Shown: piece after piece, positions 1 through 11,200 of the stretch
How the letters are laid out: each line of letters opens with the position of its first letter
Position numbering within the stretch: position 1 is the first letter of the stretch
From: Sthenelais limicola
Taxonomy: Eukaryota > Annelida > Polychaeta > Phyllodocida > Sigalionidae
Length of the DNA stretch: 64,000 nucleotides
Assembly (NCBI GenBank): GCA_942159475.1
Contig: OW804098.1
Location: 5,866,383 to 5,930,382 of the forward strand
Reading direction: 5' to 3'
The notes under the pieces: generated by a model
Told to the model about the DNA's origin: nothing
What the model saw: only the letters and a program-made list of their open reading frames with translations
The model's database searches: none
Position numbers and translations under genes: made by a program

Positions 1-1115
1 AAATCCCAAATTTGTTGGAAAAATATTGAAATCATTCAATTTAACTGAAGGGAATGGCTTGTAAAACCTATAAATTGTATGGTTGATACTTATATTGGCA
101 CAAATAAGCATTTATTATTACTTTCAATCCAAAACTACTGCAGAATATATATATTTTGGCCACTTATATTGTGCCTAGGGGAGGAATTTCATGTGTGAAA
201 CACAATAATACATCAATTGAACAACCTTTATGGAATAAAAATACCTTCATTTGGCTTCAAATCATTACAAACGGAACCAAAATTAATTTCTAATTACTTT
301 AAACCTAAAGAGAAAGCCCAAGATTTATATTTTGGGCCACACTCTGTCATGATTATTGAAGGGATTTCATGCGTTACTATGTTGGAAAACACAATACTAA
401 TTTAGTTGAAGTGTCTTTCTGAAATAAGATTGGTATCAACTTGCTTTATATCATCTGAAATGGAATAACAACTAGTTTATAATGACTTTTACTTCAAAGA
501 AACAACTATAAATATATTTTTGGCCATCCTATATCAAGATCATTAATGGAATTTCATGCGTTATTCTATAAATCCACACAATATTAATTTAGTTGAACAA
601 CCTTTATGAAATAAAAAGTATCATCCCAGTGCTTTAAATAATTACTAATGGCATCATGATTAATGCATAATTCTTTTCAACCCAAAGAAAGAGCCCAAGA
701 TGTATATTTTGGGCCACACTCTGTCATGATTATTGAAGGGATTTCATGCGTTACTATGTTGGAAAACACAATACTAATTTAGTTGAACAAGCCTCATGAA
801 TTAAAAATAGCATCAACTTGTTTTAAATCATTTCAAATGGAATCGAAACTAATAGATAATGACTTTCAGTCCAATAAAACAGCTGAAAATATATATTAGG
901 CCAGCCTTTGTTGAATCATTGAAGGGATTTCATGCGTTACTGTTTAAATCAACACAATAATAATTCAGTTGAACAGCCTACATGTAAGTAAATTCCTCAT
1001 TACTTTGCTATAAATATTCGAAATGAGATCAAAATTAATACATTTTACATTTATCTTAAAGAGAGAGCCTAAGATATAAATTTTGGGCCACCCTATGTCA
1101 TGGTTATGGATGGGA
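1..1115. repeat. ~187-bp tandem array (about six units)
   Basis: The landmark ATTTCATG(C/T)GT recurs near 186, 364, 551, 741 and 927, with a related block near 1105, giving spacings of 178-190 bp. Each unit also carries a 'gggccac..tgtcat' block and a following 'cacaata.taattta.ttgaac' block. Units at 325-410 and 709-787 are almost identical and the others are diverged. The array runs off the left edge and stops abruptly where the retroelement reading frame begins (~1118). It could be a satellite, or the tandem 5' monomers of the retroelement downstream. The adjoining ORF1 lacks its N-terminus, which favours an unrelated satellite or a 5'-truncated copy landing in it. Confidence 0.8.
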
Positions 1116-1117
1116 TA

Positions 1118-1743
1118 CCGAAGAAGAGCAAGTTTATTTGTCGGAGGCACACACTATTGCCAATGCTGCTAGGACTGTTTATAAATTAAATGCACGACCT
1201 AAGGGATTTGCAGTAATCATTGACGGCGAAACATACAACCGTGACAATTTCGATAATCTGGGATTACGCGTGAGAATGCCTCCACGATTGAGACCACCGA
1301 TGGGGTGGTGTTCCAGGGCCACATGAGCCCATTCTCAAACATGTACGCATGTCAAATCGTTTTTGATGACATAATAGCCAACTCGGCAGAGCAGCTATAC
1401 CAAACTCGTAAAGCCCTTTTGTCAGGAGCGGACCAATCTCTAACTGACAGAATCAAATCGGTTAAAAACCCCTATGTAGCCAAGAGGCTCGCAAACCAGA
1501 TTCCAGAATCAGTGAACTGGACTGAAGATATTGCGCAGGAAACACTTCTAGATTGCATGCGGCTGAAGTTTAAACAAAACCCAAACCTAGCTACACTTCT
1601 GAAGAATTACACAACCGACGCGACCTTCTATGAGGCCACACTCGATCCCTACTACGGACGCGCCTGGCCTTAGCAAGGACCAAATAAAGGACTACAAAAA
1701 CATCGGTGGTAAATTACTCTCCAAGCTCAGATCTGAACTGTGA
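1118..1743 (+). pseudogene. retroelement ORF1 C-terminal part with NADAR domain, frameshifted
   Basis: Translation starts in a partial domain (…EAHTIANAARTVYKL…GETYNRDNFDN…) that aligns by eye with the region just before the NADAR domain of the ORF1 at 54799-56641. A frame change near 1295 leads into a NADAR domain (YbiA/DUF1768 superfamily): HMSPFSNMY, SAEQLYQTRKAL, then LKFKQNPNL, then FYEATLDPYYGRAW. These correspond to the family's 'LSNF', 'EHxxQxxKA', 'KFxQNP' and 'EA..D..WG' blocks. A second frame change near 1670 gives the last ~24 residues, ending at a stop at 1741-1743. NADAR proteins process ADP-ribose or ADP-ribosylated nucleobases (family knowledge). No coiled coil or start codon of ORF1 is left. 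The SGNH gene follows 32 bases later. Confidence 0.72.
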
Positions 1744-1775
1744 ATTCTCTAAATACCCAGTATTATTTTCTCATC

Positions 1776-2384
1776 ATGCCGCGCTTTGAAATTCTCTTAA
1801 TAGGGGACTCCAGAGTGCGAAACTGGGAAGTGCCTTTGCAAGCGCTTTTGAGAGAACACAAATGTTATGACATAAACCTAACATGCCTCCCACTCCCAGG
1901 CGCCCGGCTCAGGGACATTGCCACTGAAGCTTACAAAAGATTTTGGGTTCGCCAATATGATCTATGTTATGTTCAGGCAGGCATAAATGAGCTAACTGAA
2001 AAGCTAAAGGGAAGAAGGATTTATCCCAGATTCCCCAACCACCAATCAGCTATCTCTCACTTCATTAGTGAACTCTACTCACTAATACGCGTCTTTAATG
2101 TCATCTCTAGAGCCTTGGTCGTAATGGAAATACCAGGAATCTCCCTCGAAGCATACACAAATGGCTGGTTATCTTCTACCGAAGACCAAGACGAAATCCA
2201 TTCTACCATACTTGCAATAAATAACCAAATCAGAAAAATTAACAGAAGAGCGCAAGTCATCGGACCCCATTTGGAAGGCGTCATACACAAGAAGAGAAAG
2301 TCATACACATCCCATCGCTACATCACTAAAACTAAGGATGGCTTGCACTTCACAAAAGAGACAATCGCCAAACTGCTTACATGA
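1776..2384 (+). CDS. SGNH/GDSL-type hydrolase of a retroelement
   Basis: An intact 202-aa frame from the ATG at 1776; an in-frame GTG lies further up at 1740. Block I is LLIGDSR (Ser at residue 12), block III is QAGINEL (Gly69, Asn71) and block V is KDGLHF (Asp188, His191), so the Ser-Gly-Asn-His set that defines SGNH hydrolases is present. Such esterase-like domains are known from ORF1 of CR1/L2-type non-LTR elements and from some tyrosine-recombinase retroelements; here the domain is a separate frame right behind a NADAR domain. There is no signal peptide or transmembrane segment. The downstream sequence has retroelement 3' features and no RT. The substrate is unknown; ester bonds of lipid or carbohydrate are the usual guess. 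A domesticated host gene is possible but not favoured by context. Confidence 0.72.
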   Translation: MPRFEILLIGDSRVRNWEVPLQALLREHKCYDINLTCLPLPGARLRDIATEAYKRFWVRQYDLCYVQAGINELTEKLKGRRIYPRFPNHQSAISHFISELYSLIRVFNVISRALVVMEIPGISLEAYTNGWLSSTEDQDEIHSTILAINNQIRKINRRAQVIGPHLEGVIHKKRKSYTSHRYITKTKDGLHFTKETIAKLLT

Positions 2385-3190
2385 CATTTACTACGTTCTA
2401 TAGGAACATCAGGAAAACCTGCACCTAAAACCGCAAGTTTTTATAAACTGAACACTTAACTCTATGCCCACCTACCTATCCGTTCCTTTTTAATCAATAC
2501 TCAAATGCAACATGCCTAGTGCGTGGCAAGCATTTATGCATTTTTTAAAATAAAATAAAACCAACTCTCAATAACTATTAACCCATCTCACTTTACTTAT
2601 TATATTATGTATGTATGCTCATTGTCCCTAGACTACCATATTTAGATCTCAGATTTGCCTACTCAGTGCAACACGCCTAGTGTGTGGCAAGCACGGAGTA
2701 TTCATGACAATTACCTGTTGCATGCTGTGAAATGAACATTATTTGTGCGCTATGTATATATTAGTCTGGACTCTGGTCCCCTTATCTAAACTTACAAGGA
2801 AACCTCCTCTAGTTTATAAATGTGTATAGTTTATTTTTGGTGCAACATGCCTTGAGCGTGGCAAGCACTAATGATTTGGTTACATTTACTCTCTGTATAT
2901 ACCGGTATCGACTTGACGTCACCTTTACCTTTTGCATTTCCGCATTGCGTTTTCATGCACCTTATGTACTCACCTATGTCTATCTATGTTGCTCTAAACT
3001 CTTCACTCCTATTGCCATCAATTGGTTTTCAGTCCCAACATTTTGTGAAATGATAGGTTTCATAGGGGGTAGTGTGCATGTTTGAATTTAGATCATTTCA
3101 ATGGTAATTTTTCTCCAAATAAGGAAATATGCAAACTGATAAATTAATTAACCTATTATGATTGACCCTGTAATAACAAATAAATAAAAT
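2385..3190 (+). other. 3' region of the NADAR/SGNH element
   Basis: No protein-coding signal. It holds three hairpin repeats (annotated separately), and from 3150 an A/T-rich end with overlapping 'aaataaataaaatta' just before 3190, which looks like a polyadenylation region. Either the retroelement ends here, or its 3' region continues to the poly(A)-like tract at 4626. Confidence 0.5.
2503..2870 (+). repeat. three hairpin repeats, S1-AAC-S2-loop-S2'-GGCAA-S1'
   Basis: Hairpin 1 spans 2503-2535 (outer stem AAATGC/GCATTT), hairpin 2 spans 2666-2694 (GTGC/GCAC), hairpin 3 spans 2838-2870 (TGGTGC/GCACTA, one wobble). Each has AAC on the 5' side and GGCAA on the 3' side of an internal loop, a 3-bp inner stem (ATG/CGT or ACG/TGT, with one G·T pair) and a 7-base loop. 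Stem sequences change but stay complementary. Spacing is 160-172 bases. Probably an RNA structure in the 3' untranslated region; its function is inferred only. Confidence 0.7.
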
Positions 3191-3660
3191 TAGTGGTTCT
3201 TTTTGTCATGGAATTACTTGTCACATGTCTGCGAATGAGCACAGCCATTTCTGACCATTTCCAATCATTTTCAACCATTACAGAGACATCTTAAAACCCC
3301 ATTCCTAGACAATGTCTCTACGATGGCAAGTGTCTCTACAACGCATTTTGGGTTATTGATTGATTCATAGAGTTAAAATTGGTTTTTATTCCCGAAATGT
3401 TGTGAAATGGTTGACTGCATGTTGGATATCGTGCATGTTTGAAATTAGCTCATTTCAATGTTAATGTTTTTTTTGTTATGGTATCACTTCTCACATGTCT
3501 GAGAATGAGCACAACCATTTTGGACCATTTCCAAGCATTTGCATGGTTGTTAGAACTGTTTCATTTGACATGGTACCATTGCCTAGACATGTCTCTACAA
3601 CGCAGTGTCTCTACAACGCAGAATGTCTCTACAACGCATGCTGTGTCTCTACAACGCAAC
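3021..3660 (+). repeat. diverged tandem duplication plus (TG)TCTCTACAACGCA minirepeats
   Basis: The block beginning 'attggtttt' with 'gtgcatgtttgaa' at 3021-3110 recurs at 3378-3475. The block 'cacatgtctg.gaatgagcac' at 3232 recurs at 3492. The first copy holds about 97 extra bases (~3110-3190) containing the AATAAA-rich end. From 3575 to 3660 the motif GTCTCTACAACGCA is repeated four times, with one more copy near 3330. Confidence 0.65.
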
Positions 3661-3769
3661 ATTTTTATTTCTTTGATAATTCCTGTGTCAATTACCTTAT
3701 CACTACAATTTTTGGGGGATTGATAGACCATGGCCATACCTACACTTTAAAGGCAGAAACTTGATCATC

Positions 3770-4626
3770 AGCAATATTCGGATCTTGTTATTAAAAACAA
3801 ATCAAGGTCTAATTTGGAACAGAGAAAAATGAAAATGATGTGCAAAGTTCAATTGCTCCTAGTATTTTACCAAAAGTGTCTACATTCTTTATACTTGAGG
3901 ATCATGCAGGTATAAGTGTCCACCTTTCGAAAATATATAAGGATCTTTGGTTTATTTAAGTTGTCTGGGGTAATTAGGGGTAATTAAACTCCAAGGTAGG
4001 GTGGGCGTCGTAGAGACATATATTTTGATAAGTAAGTTTGGACAGCCATTACTCAGTGGTTTTTAATTCAAAGTCTTGCCAAATTGAGAATCAATAGGGC
4101 CAAACTATCTACTTTAGACCTGCAAAAGGAGAATTGATTCTGACAACTTTGGTCCGACGGTTTTGACAGCATGAAATGTAGTCCGTTCGCTGGCCCTGGT
4201 CATATGTATATTGAACTTCATATGCTACAACTGCATGTTGGTTTGTAAACAGCCAGCCTAAACTGGTTTAATGAGATCACTAACACTCTAGTCAGTGACA
4301 CAGTGACTTCTCCATGTTATCTTACCTGTTTTTAATTTATTCGCCACTCATATTACAAGACCAGATTAAATGTCTTCATGCATCAAAACCACAGTCTCAA
4401 TCACTACTAAAATTAACTTCTGAAGGGCACTAACACTCCGAGTAAGTGCAACCTCTAACTTCCATCGCTTTTACGACAATTTGTTATACTGTGTTAAATC
4501 ACTGCGACTATTAATGTAAACTGTCTGCATAATGTTTTAGCTGGGGCTTGTGAAAAACCCTATTTTGGGATTTTGCACACCCAGTATAAATAAAGATGTT
4601 AAAAAAAACAAAAAAAAACAAAAAAA
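3770..4626 (+). other. retroelement 3' end with A-rich tail
   Basis: Non-coding. It ends in a CCC/GGG mini-hairpin (4558-4569), then CACACCCAG, ATAAATAAA (4587-4595) and an A-rich tail to 4626. This order (CCC/GGG hairpin, GCAC..CCCA, ATAAATAAA, oligo-A) is also found at the 3' end of the minus-strand RT element near 18043-18080, so the two 3' ends look related. Confidence 0.5.
4277..4449 (+). repeat. two further hairpins of the 3'-region family
   Basis: Hairpin at 4277-4306: outer stem TCACT/AGTGA, 5' AAC, inner stem ACT/AGT, 3' side GACAC instead of GGCAA. Hairpin at 4427-4449: outer stem GCACT/AGTGC, AAC, inner ACT/AGT, with only one base left on the 3' side. They look like diverged members of the motif at 2503-2870 and 18160-18413. 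Confidence 0.5.
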
Positions 4627-5479
4627 CTTATGCAGAATCATATGGGAGTAATTAATTGCTATTTCTTGTAACAATTACCGTTTAATCTGGGGTGATGTAT
4701 GGCTTGTCTTATTTCTGCAATTGAGACCCAACAATTATTTAAAAGATTTGTTTTTTATTATCCATAAATGTATAAATTTATGTATTCACATTACTCAGTT
4801 GAACACATGCATTCCTTCACCTGCCAGCGGGCGGTATCTAGTAATAATATATGCTATGGAAGCAATCGTACATACAATTTGTATTATAGCTGCTACAGAT
4901 AAAATAGACTGATCAGGTCATCCTCTTAAAATTACCCTGCTGACTGATTATTGCTTCTACTTTTTGCCTCATGCCAAGTTGGGTGTGGTGGCCATGTGTT
5001 ATTTATTGGTACCTTCATGCCAAGCTGGTCATGCTGGTTCATTTCATTATGTTGTTATTGATGTGTTATTGGGTGCTGGGGGACAAACCTGTCCGTCGGC
5101 ACCATCCTGCACTTAGTCATGTTTGTGTTCTTTCAATTTCACTAAGAAGCCCTTCTTGAACCCCCAACACTTTAAAATCAAATTTCCACTCCATGTCATG
5201 TGTAGGCGGTTGGCTCTGAACCAGCAACTCTCTATGCATTTGGTCAGGAGGATTGGTGCTTTGGTACCCGTGATGCAGATAACTTCATCTGCAATCTGCT
5301 GGAGCCTGATGGACACAGAATCGTCCATCCACTGAAAATTCAGTGTCAGCCAGGCGCATTCAGGGCATCCTTCCTCTAATTTTTCTAATAAATAAATGGG
5401 CGGTAACACAGGCCGTCACTATCTAGTGTTGGTGTTTCCTTTCTCCTCATTATTATATCCACTTGAAATCATTTTCCGG

Positions 5480-5750
5480 ATCGTTCATGAGGAAAGAAGT
5501 CAAAGAGGTCTTTACAGCTCGAGTCTCAGGTTTATTGTGTGTAATCGTCAATAACAATGGCTTATATAGTACAACAATCGCCATTTGTTAATCGTTAATA
5601 ACCTTTTACCTTTCGCCTTTCGTCATAGCTACATTATATAAAGATAGACAGCTTGCCAAAAACAGGGGTGAATCGTCAGATGATTTACCTTCACTCAGCT
5701 AAAAGAGAGATTACAACGTAGAGAAACCCCTATGTTCTAGACTACAACAA
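5480..5750 (-). mobile_element. putative solo LTR
   Basis: Read on the minus strand, the block starts near TGTAGTCTAGAAC, has a TATA-like ACTATATAAG, then AATAAACCTGAGACTCGAG about 30 bases on, and a short tail ending by 5480. TATA box followed closely by AATAAA is the usual layout of an LTR. No second copy or flanking gag/pol is seen, so the ends are approximate. Confidence 0.35.
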
Positions 5751-6274
5751 TATATATGGTCAATTCTCACGAAATGGGGGAAGTCAGGGTTTCTTTATTC
5801 TGAGGATCACTGAGCTTACATTTTTATTTTTTTCGTTTATTTTTCATTCCCATCATTTAGATGCCACTTTGACCTTTCAAGCCATATATGATACATTAAT
5901 CAGAAAATGTGCAATTTGTACATAAAATGGTGAAATATAGGTGAAAATAGGCCTTTTTTAAAACCTGAAATAAATAAAATAGGAGCGTAGGCACTCAAAA
6001 TGATGAATTTATGTCGAAACTTTTACTTCACAAAAGCAGTCTAACCATCTACTAAATGTTTTTTTGTTAAATACTGGTAAGAATATGGGAGACATTTTTT
6101 CATTGCCATTTTTGGCCTAAAAATAATGGCTAAAGGTGCAGGGTGTCTATGATATGCATAGAAAAGGCAATAATATTCATGAAAGAGAAAAATAAAACTT
6201 GGGTGGCAGGCCCTTCAATTTTTATGATAGGCAAATTCTTTTGAAAAGATTTGAATTTGGCAAAACTCTGCATG

Positions 6275-6845
6275 TGCCTACGTCGAGGTACAATTTACTT
6301 AATCATTCCATTATTTATCATATTTCAAACTCCTAGTGCCTAGTCAGTAATGTGTATTATTAACAACTTCAAATTCTGAGCATATGAACAATATATGGGG
6401 AAAGCATTTGAAGAAATGCCAGAAAACCTTACCCCGACATAGGCAGCCACCTCCCAACGTAGGCACCCCCTGGCATAGGCCCCATCTTAATGTAGGCCCA
6501 TAGTAACAGCAAGTAGGCTTTACTCTAATTAGTCCTAACAAGATGCAAATGATTATCAGTGTGATGACTTCAAGATGTAGAGACAAATACCCAAATGTTT
6601 TCCGAGCATTTTTGTGAATGATTGGAATTGGTGCCTATTTTGGGGGTGGGGTGCTTATGTTAGGGTGGGGTGCCTACGTCAGGGCATTTTATCAAACCTC
6701 TACACATTACAGACCCACTCAAAACTCATTAAATATGTCATCCAATATGTTGGGAGGGTATAATGATAAAAGCCAATCTTTATTGGGCAGTAATTCCTCA
6801 CAGTTTTAGCTCATAATCAACAAAGCTTACCCCGACGTAGGCACC
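6275..6845. repeat. cluster of inverted CTACGTC(G)GGGTAAG-type motifs
   Basis: The motif 'gcctacgtcgaggta' occurs at ~6278, its reverse 'cttaccccgacataggca' at ~6427, then 'caacgtaggcacccc' and 'gcataggcccc', then 'gtgcctatt', 'gtgcttatgttaggg' and 'gtgcctacgtcaggg' at 6630-6685, and 'cttaccccgacgtaggcacc' at ~6827. The two orientations face each other around 6520-6620. This may be an old inverted-repeat transposon. Confidence 0.45.
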
Positions 6846-8288
6846 TAGGAAAAAATAATTTTAAAATTCAAATTGATGCAGAGAGAGAAATATTCCTCCA
6901 ATCCAGTAGTGATTTTCAGATTACATTCCCCAAATACCCAATTTTCCAATGCACAAATATTTCCTAATTCTGAGAAGTTTGAAAAAATCACTTCTAAAAT
7001 CACCCATTGCCCCCATTTCATGAGAATTGACAATATATTTTGGGGCAAAAAATGAATGCTGCCCCAAAAAATAATGGGCCGCCGAAAGAAATTAATGGGC
7101 TGCCACAATAAATTAATGGGTCGCCGTTGCTCTTCATGCTCTTTATGCTCTGATGAGATGAGAAAGTGAGAATCAGTAGGAGGAGGAAGAGGAAAGGAGC
7201 AAAGATAGAAAGGTGTTTTTCAGCAATGCAATCTTGCATATGCTACTTTATGTTAAGGTAATGATATATAAATTCAATTCAATTAATTCCTGTATAATAT
7301 TGTTTTCAATCAGGGATCGCTGTGAAAGCAATAGAAATTGTTAAGCTATTGCTGAATTTAACTCTGCGCAAAAAGGTGTCAAAGTATGTAGGGCACAGAA
7401 ATAAATCTTCCATGAAATGATTGCATTAATTTCATAATATTCTGAAACTAAAGAGGTATCACAGTTGTGAAATTTAATTTAGGAGAAATAGAAACAAATG
7501 ACGGCAAAAGAACTAGCACTGGTGAGCAATAATAAGTGAAATCACCAGAGCAAATGATTATGGTGGGTCACTGAAATATAAATTCTGACAAATATGAAGC
7601 CCTGCAGCCAAAAGAACAGGATGAAATGCTCTGAAAGATTTTGGTGAAACAACCGTTAGGTTGGTAGGAAAAGAACAGAACAGAAAGGAAAAAAATCAGT
7701 ATAGTCCAGAAGAGACAAACCAGTCCCTGAATCTTAGGGTCTAGGTGTTTCTCATTAAGTGGTGGTCGCCCCTTTTGGACAGCGATCTGCCTCCAGCGAG
7801 GCTGTCTATGGATGGAGTGTGAAGGCAACATTCATGTTTTTAGCAATTTTCATTTTCATTCCAACTTCTTGTCACAGTAAAAAAGATATGATGCTAACCT
7901 TTATTTTCAAATGCAATAAATCTTTACAAATACGCTAAGAATACATTTTTTTGTCTGCACCCTGGCTGAGGTAGTGAGCCCTACAAGGAGAAGGATGCAG
8001 GAGGGAATTGCGGTTAACCTTATTGTTGCAGGCGGTGAACTGAAATGCTAAAGAATGCGTCCTTCTAGACAAGACTTAATTATTCTTTTGATTGATTCAA
8101 TGCATGATCAAAAATACTTCCTGATGTGCTACAATGAAGTGCCATATCTCATATTAGAATGCACTTGAATAGTATTTCCCAATCTTATACATAACTTAGA
8201 AATGGATGTGAGAAATCTTGCCAAAACAGGTCATAAATTTAGTTGGTCATATGTCTCACATTAGATGTACAAAACACAAGTACATGAA

Positions 8289-11200
8289 TCACATTTTACA
8301 GCCATTCTTTTTTATGAAGAACAGGTCATGAGAATAATGCATAATCTTTCTATCTACAAAATCTATTTTCTTGTGAAAACTAAAACCTTTCTGCTTCATC
8401 ATTTTGATAATTTCTGCTGGTTTCTCCGGATCATGATTATACTCCATCGTAAGTGCACATATGTCTAATTTGTCGTACGATATGGCCTTGAGAATCTGAA
8501 AAATGAATATGTTTAGCAGATGAACTGCCAACCATTCCCCACAACAGAAAATGATGAAATCATTCCAAAAAGAAATAAAAGAGAACTACTTATAGCACGG
8601 AAATGTACTTCAGTAAAGTGCTACTTATTGTATTTACCATGAGAAGAGTATTGTGAAGTATGAATATAGGAAGTCATGTAGAAATACTGAGGGAGTCATT
8701 CTTCCTGCCTGCATTCTTTATTTAGTCCAAGGGCCAGGGGGGTCCTCAGTACCATAAAAGGGGACAGATTCTAACCTATGCCAAAATGTACTAGTGGGTA
8801 AAGGGCTATAAATTGTGCTATGATTCACATTTCAGATGAGCAGCTAAATGGCCGCTAGGGGGCGCTTAATTTCCATTTTTTTAATTTTTGCCAATAAGTC
8901 ATAGAAATTTTATCCGCAGAGCTTACTCACATTATGATTGCAAATGCCTATTTATTACACACTTTATATGGATGTTAAAAAGTAAAATTTAACCTTGTTT
9001 AATCTAAATCTTTACATGGTCGGGGACTACGCCAATTGTTTCAGGTTTGTAGGTCAGACCTATGCTGCTCCAATGAGATCTTTGGCTGAACTGTTCACTC
9101 AAAAAGTTCAGATCAACCAAACTGCACCCCTAAACTGCACCTTTCTAACTGCTAACATGTGTAATAAAACCAAATATTCTACCCAAAATGTCCTTTCGTT
9201 TGAAATACATGTCTGAACATCTAATAGCTGATCTGCCATGATTTTTCAAAAGTTGTGACAAAAAGAAAATATGCAAATTTATATATAGGTTTTTGTCATG
9301 AGCAATGGCAATTTTACCCATTAAGGTATCAATATACATCAAAGTGTATATTAAAGTACAAAAAGAGTAGGTTCTGAAGAATACCTTTGCTATTTGTCCG
9401 ATGTCAAATAAGTTCTAACAAAAGGTGCCTTTTTGTTAGGAGGTGCCAATTTCCGGGTTTCCGGGCCAATAATCATACAAAATAATATTTGTAGAGTTTA
9501 GGTCATGTTAGTAGGTCTATTTTTCAGTTCGGGACATACCTTGCCAGATGCCAGCATTCCATACTCGCTATCACCAGTCATATGACCAGCAGGTGCTCAG
9601 GACCAGCTGGTCCAACGGACTCAGCCATCCCATGACCTGTGCTATCCTGAGATAATCAGGCCTAGAAACTCAAAACAACTGTGGAGGGTGTGATTTTAAG
9701 GGTTAGGGCCTCCCCCAAAGTTGCACTTGTATAGTAAGTGACCCCAAACCTGGTGGACAAGCTACCCAATTGTGCCTATGGCCAGCACTCTCCCTGGGTT
9801 GGGGCAGCTGTGGTATAAATCCGTGCCAAGTATGGGATTCAAAAACACAACCAGCTGGGGTTGTGCACTCTACCACCTGAGCTACGGAGGCCAGTTTATA
9901 TTATGATATTGATATACCAAATGTTTTTCATACATTGCAGTCATCTATTTCACTTTGTTGACAATTGTTTAAGATAGTGAAGAAGAAACATGCATATTTT
10001 AAACTTGGTTCCAATCATCGTCAAGGTTCATTGTCACCTCTAACCAATTTTTTAATTTTTTTTATTCAGGATGTTTTTACTGCGAGGTCAAAGATATGAG
10101 TGATCAAGTAAGGAAATGCTAGAGATCATACAGTGATACAACATAATGACATGGGCTCACGGGGTTTACTCAGCTGGGAATAACCATGGTTTTCCGCCCA
10201 CTGCTGTGTCTAACTAAATCAACTGGCTAGGGTTTCTTAACACTAGAATGCAAGTTGACATGATGTAAACAATGACTGAGACCTCACTTTACAATAATTC
10301 TTAAGCAAGACATGTTGTTGAAATGTTGCCGATGTTCAAGAGGAATCAATTTCATGACATGAATCAATTATGTTATGTGTTATTTCAAAACTGAATAAAA
10401 TGAGCGTGTTGCTAGACTTACAAATGCACTGTCATGTGACTGGATGAGCAGAGGCCGTCCCAAAGAATTTGTTACATTTTCAATGAGTATTTACCTGTGT
10501 TTCTAAACCCTCCACATCTAGACTCAAGAAATCAATGGTATTTCTTTCCATGGCTGCCATTATTGTGTTAAGAGGGAAGGCGGGGACTTGCATATGGCCC
10601 TTTGGGCTCAACCTGCCACTTCCCCTGTCTGCTGCAAAATTGACCTGAAATGGGATGTGTTACAGAAAAATGAATTTTTGAAAAGATGAGATCATATTTG
10701 AAAAGATGAGATCAAGCAGATCCTAATGATAGTTAACATTAGGACATACATAATGAATTCGCCTATGTTTTCTATGCATGAAAATAATATTAGAGATATT
10801 TAGTGAGTAAATGTGATTTTTGGTTTGTTTTGTAGCCCTCAGTGAATAATCTTGTGTTAAACATTATTATGTCATTTATTAATTAACATTTCTATCACTT
10901 TTCACTATATTATATTATGGGAATCTTTCAAAAATAGTCAAAATCCAGGCAGTGATAATATTAGGTAACAATCAAATGTGATGTGTTACTGGAACATGAG
11001 TCACAAGTCACGCAACTTGGACTTGGCCCATTGGTGGTAAACAATAGGTCATCTAAGTATTTTTATATTTTAAGTTTGATATTTTTATTTCTATTAAAGA
11101 AAGAAGATATTGGTTGACAAATACTGAATAATAATAGTTAATGAGAAAACCACTATCATACGCATTGCTGTAGGCGTGAGATCAAGGACCTGTTGCATAA

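Larger units (their letters stand above)
4627..8288. other. gene-poor stretch downstream of the FkbM gene
   Basis: No gene can be supported. A minus-strand frame at 5113-5409 (98 aa, fairly rich in Cys and Trp) has no motif I recognise. Two structures inside are listed separately: an LTR-like block at 5480-5750 and a cluster of inverted CTACGTC-type motifs at 6275-6845. A TTTATT at 7900-7905 (AATAAA on the minus strand) is a possible polyadenylation signal for the FkbM gene, 384 bases past its stop. Confidence 0.4.

Noticed and set aside
2503..2870. SECIS, kink-turn or small self-cleaving ribozyme
   Set aside because: The required cores (tandem G·A with AUGA, RUGA bulge, CUGAUGA..GAAA) are absent.
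5113..5409. 98-aa minus-strand frame as an exon
   Set aside because: Looks protein-like, but no motif, no matching exon and no clear splice sites; mentioned only in the region note.
9820..9892. tRNA gene on the minus strand
   Set aside because: The anticodon loop is not 7 bases, the B box is degenerate, and a related body recurs elsewhere; it is a SINE head.
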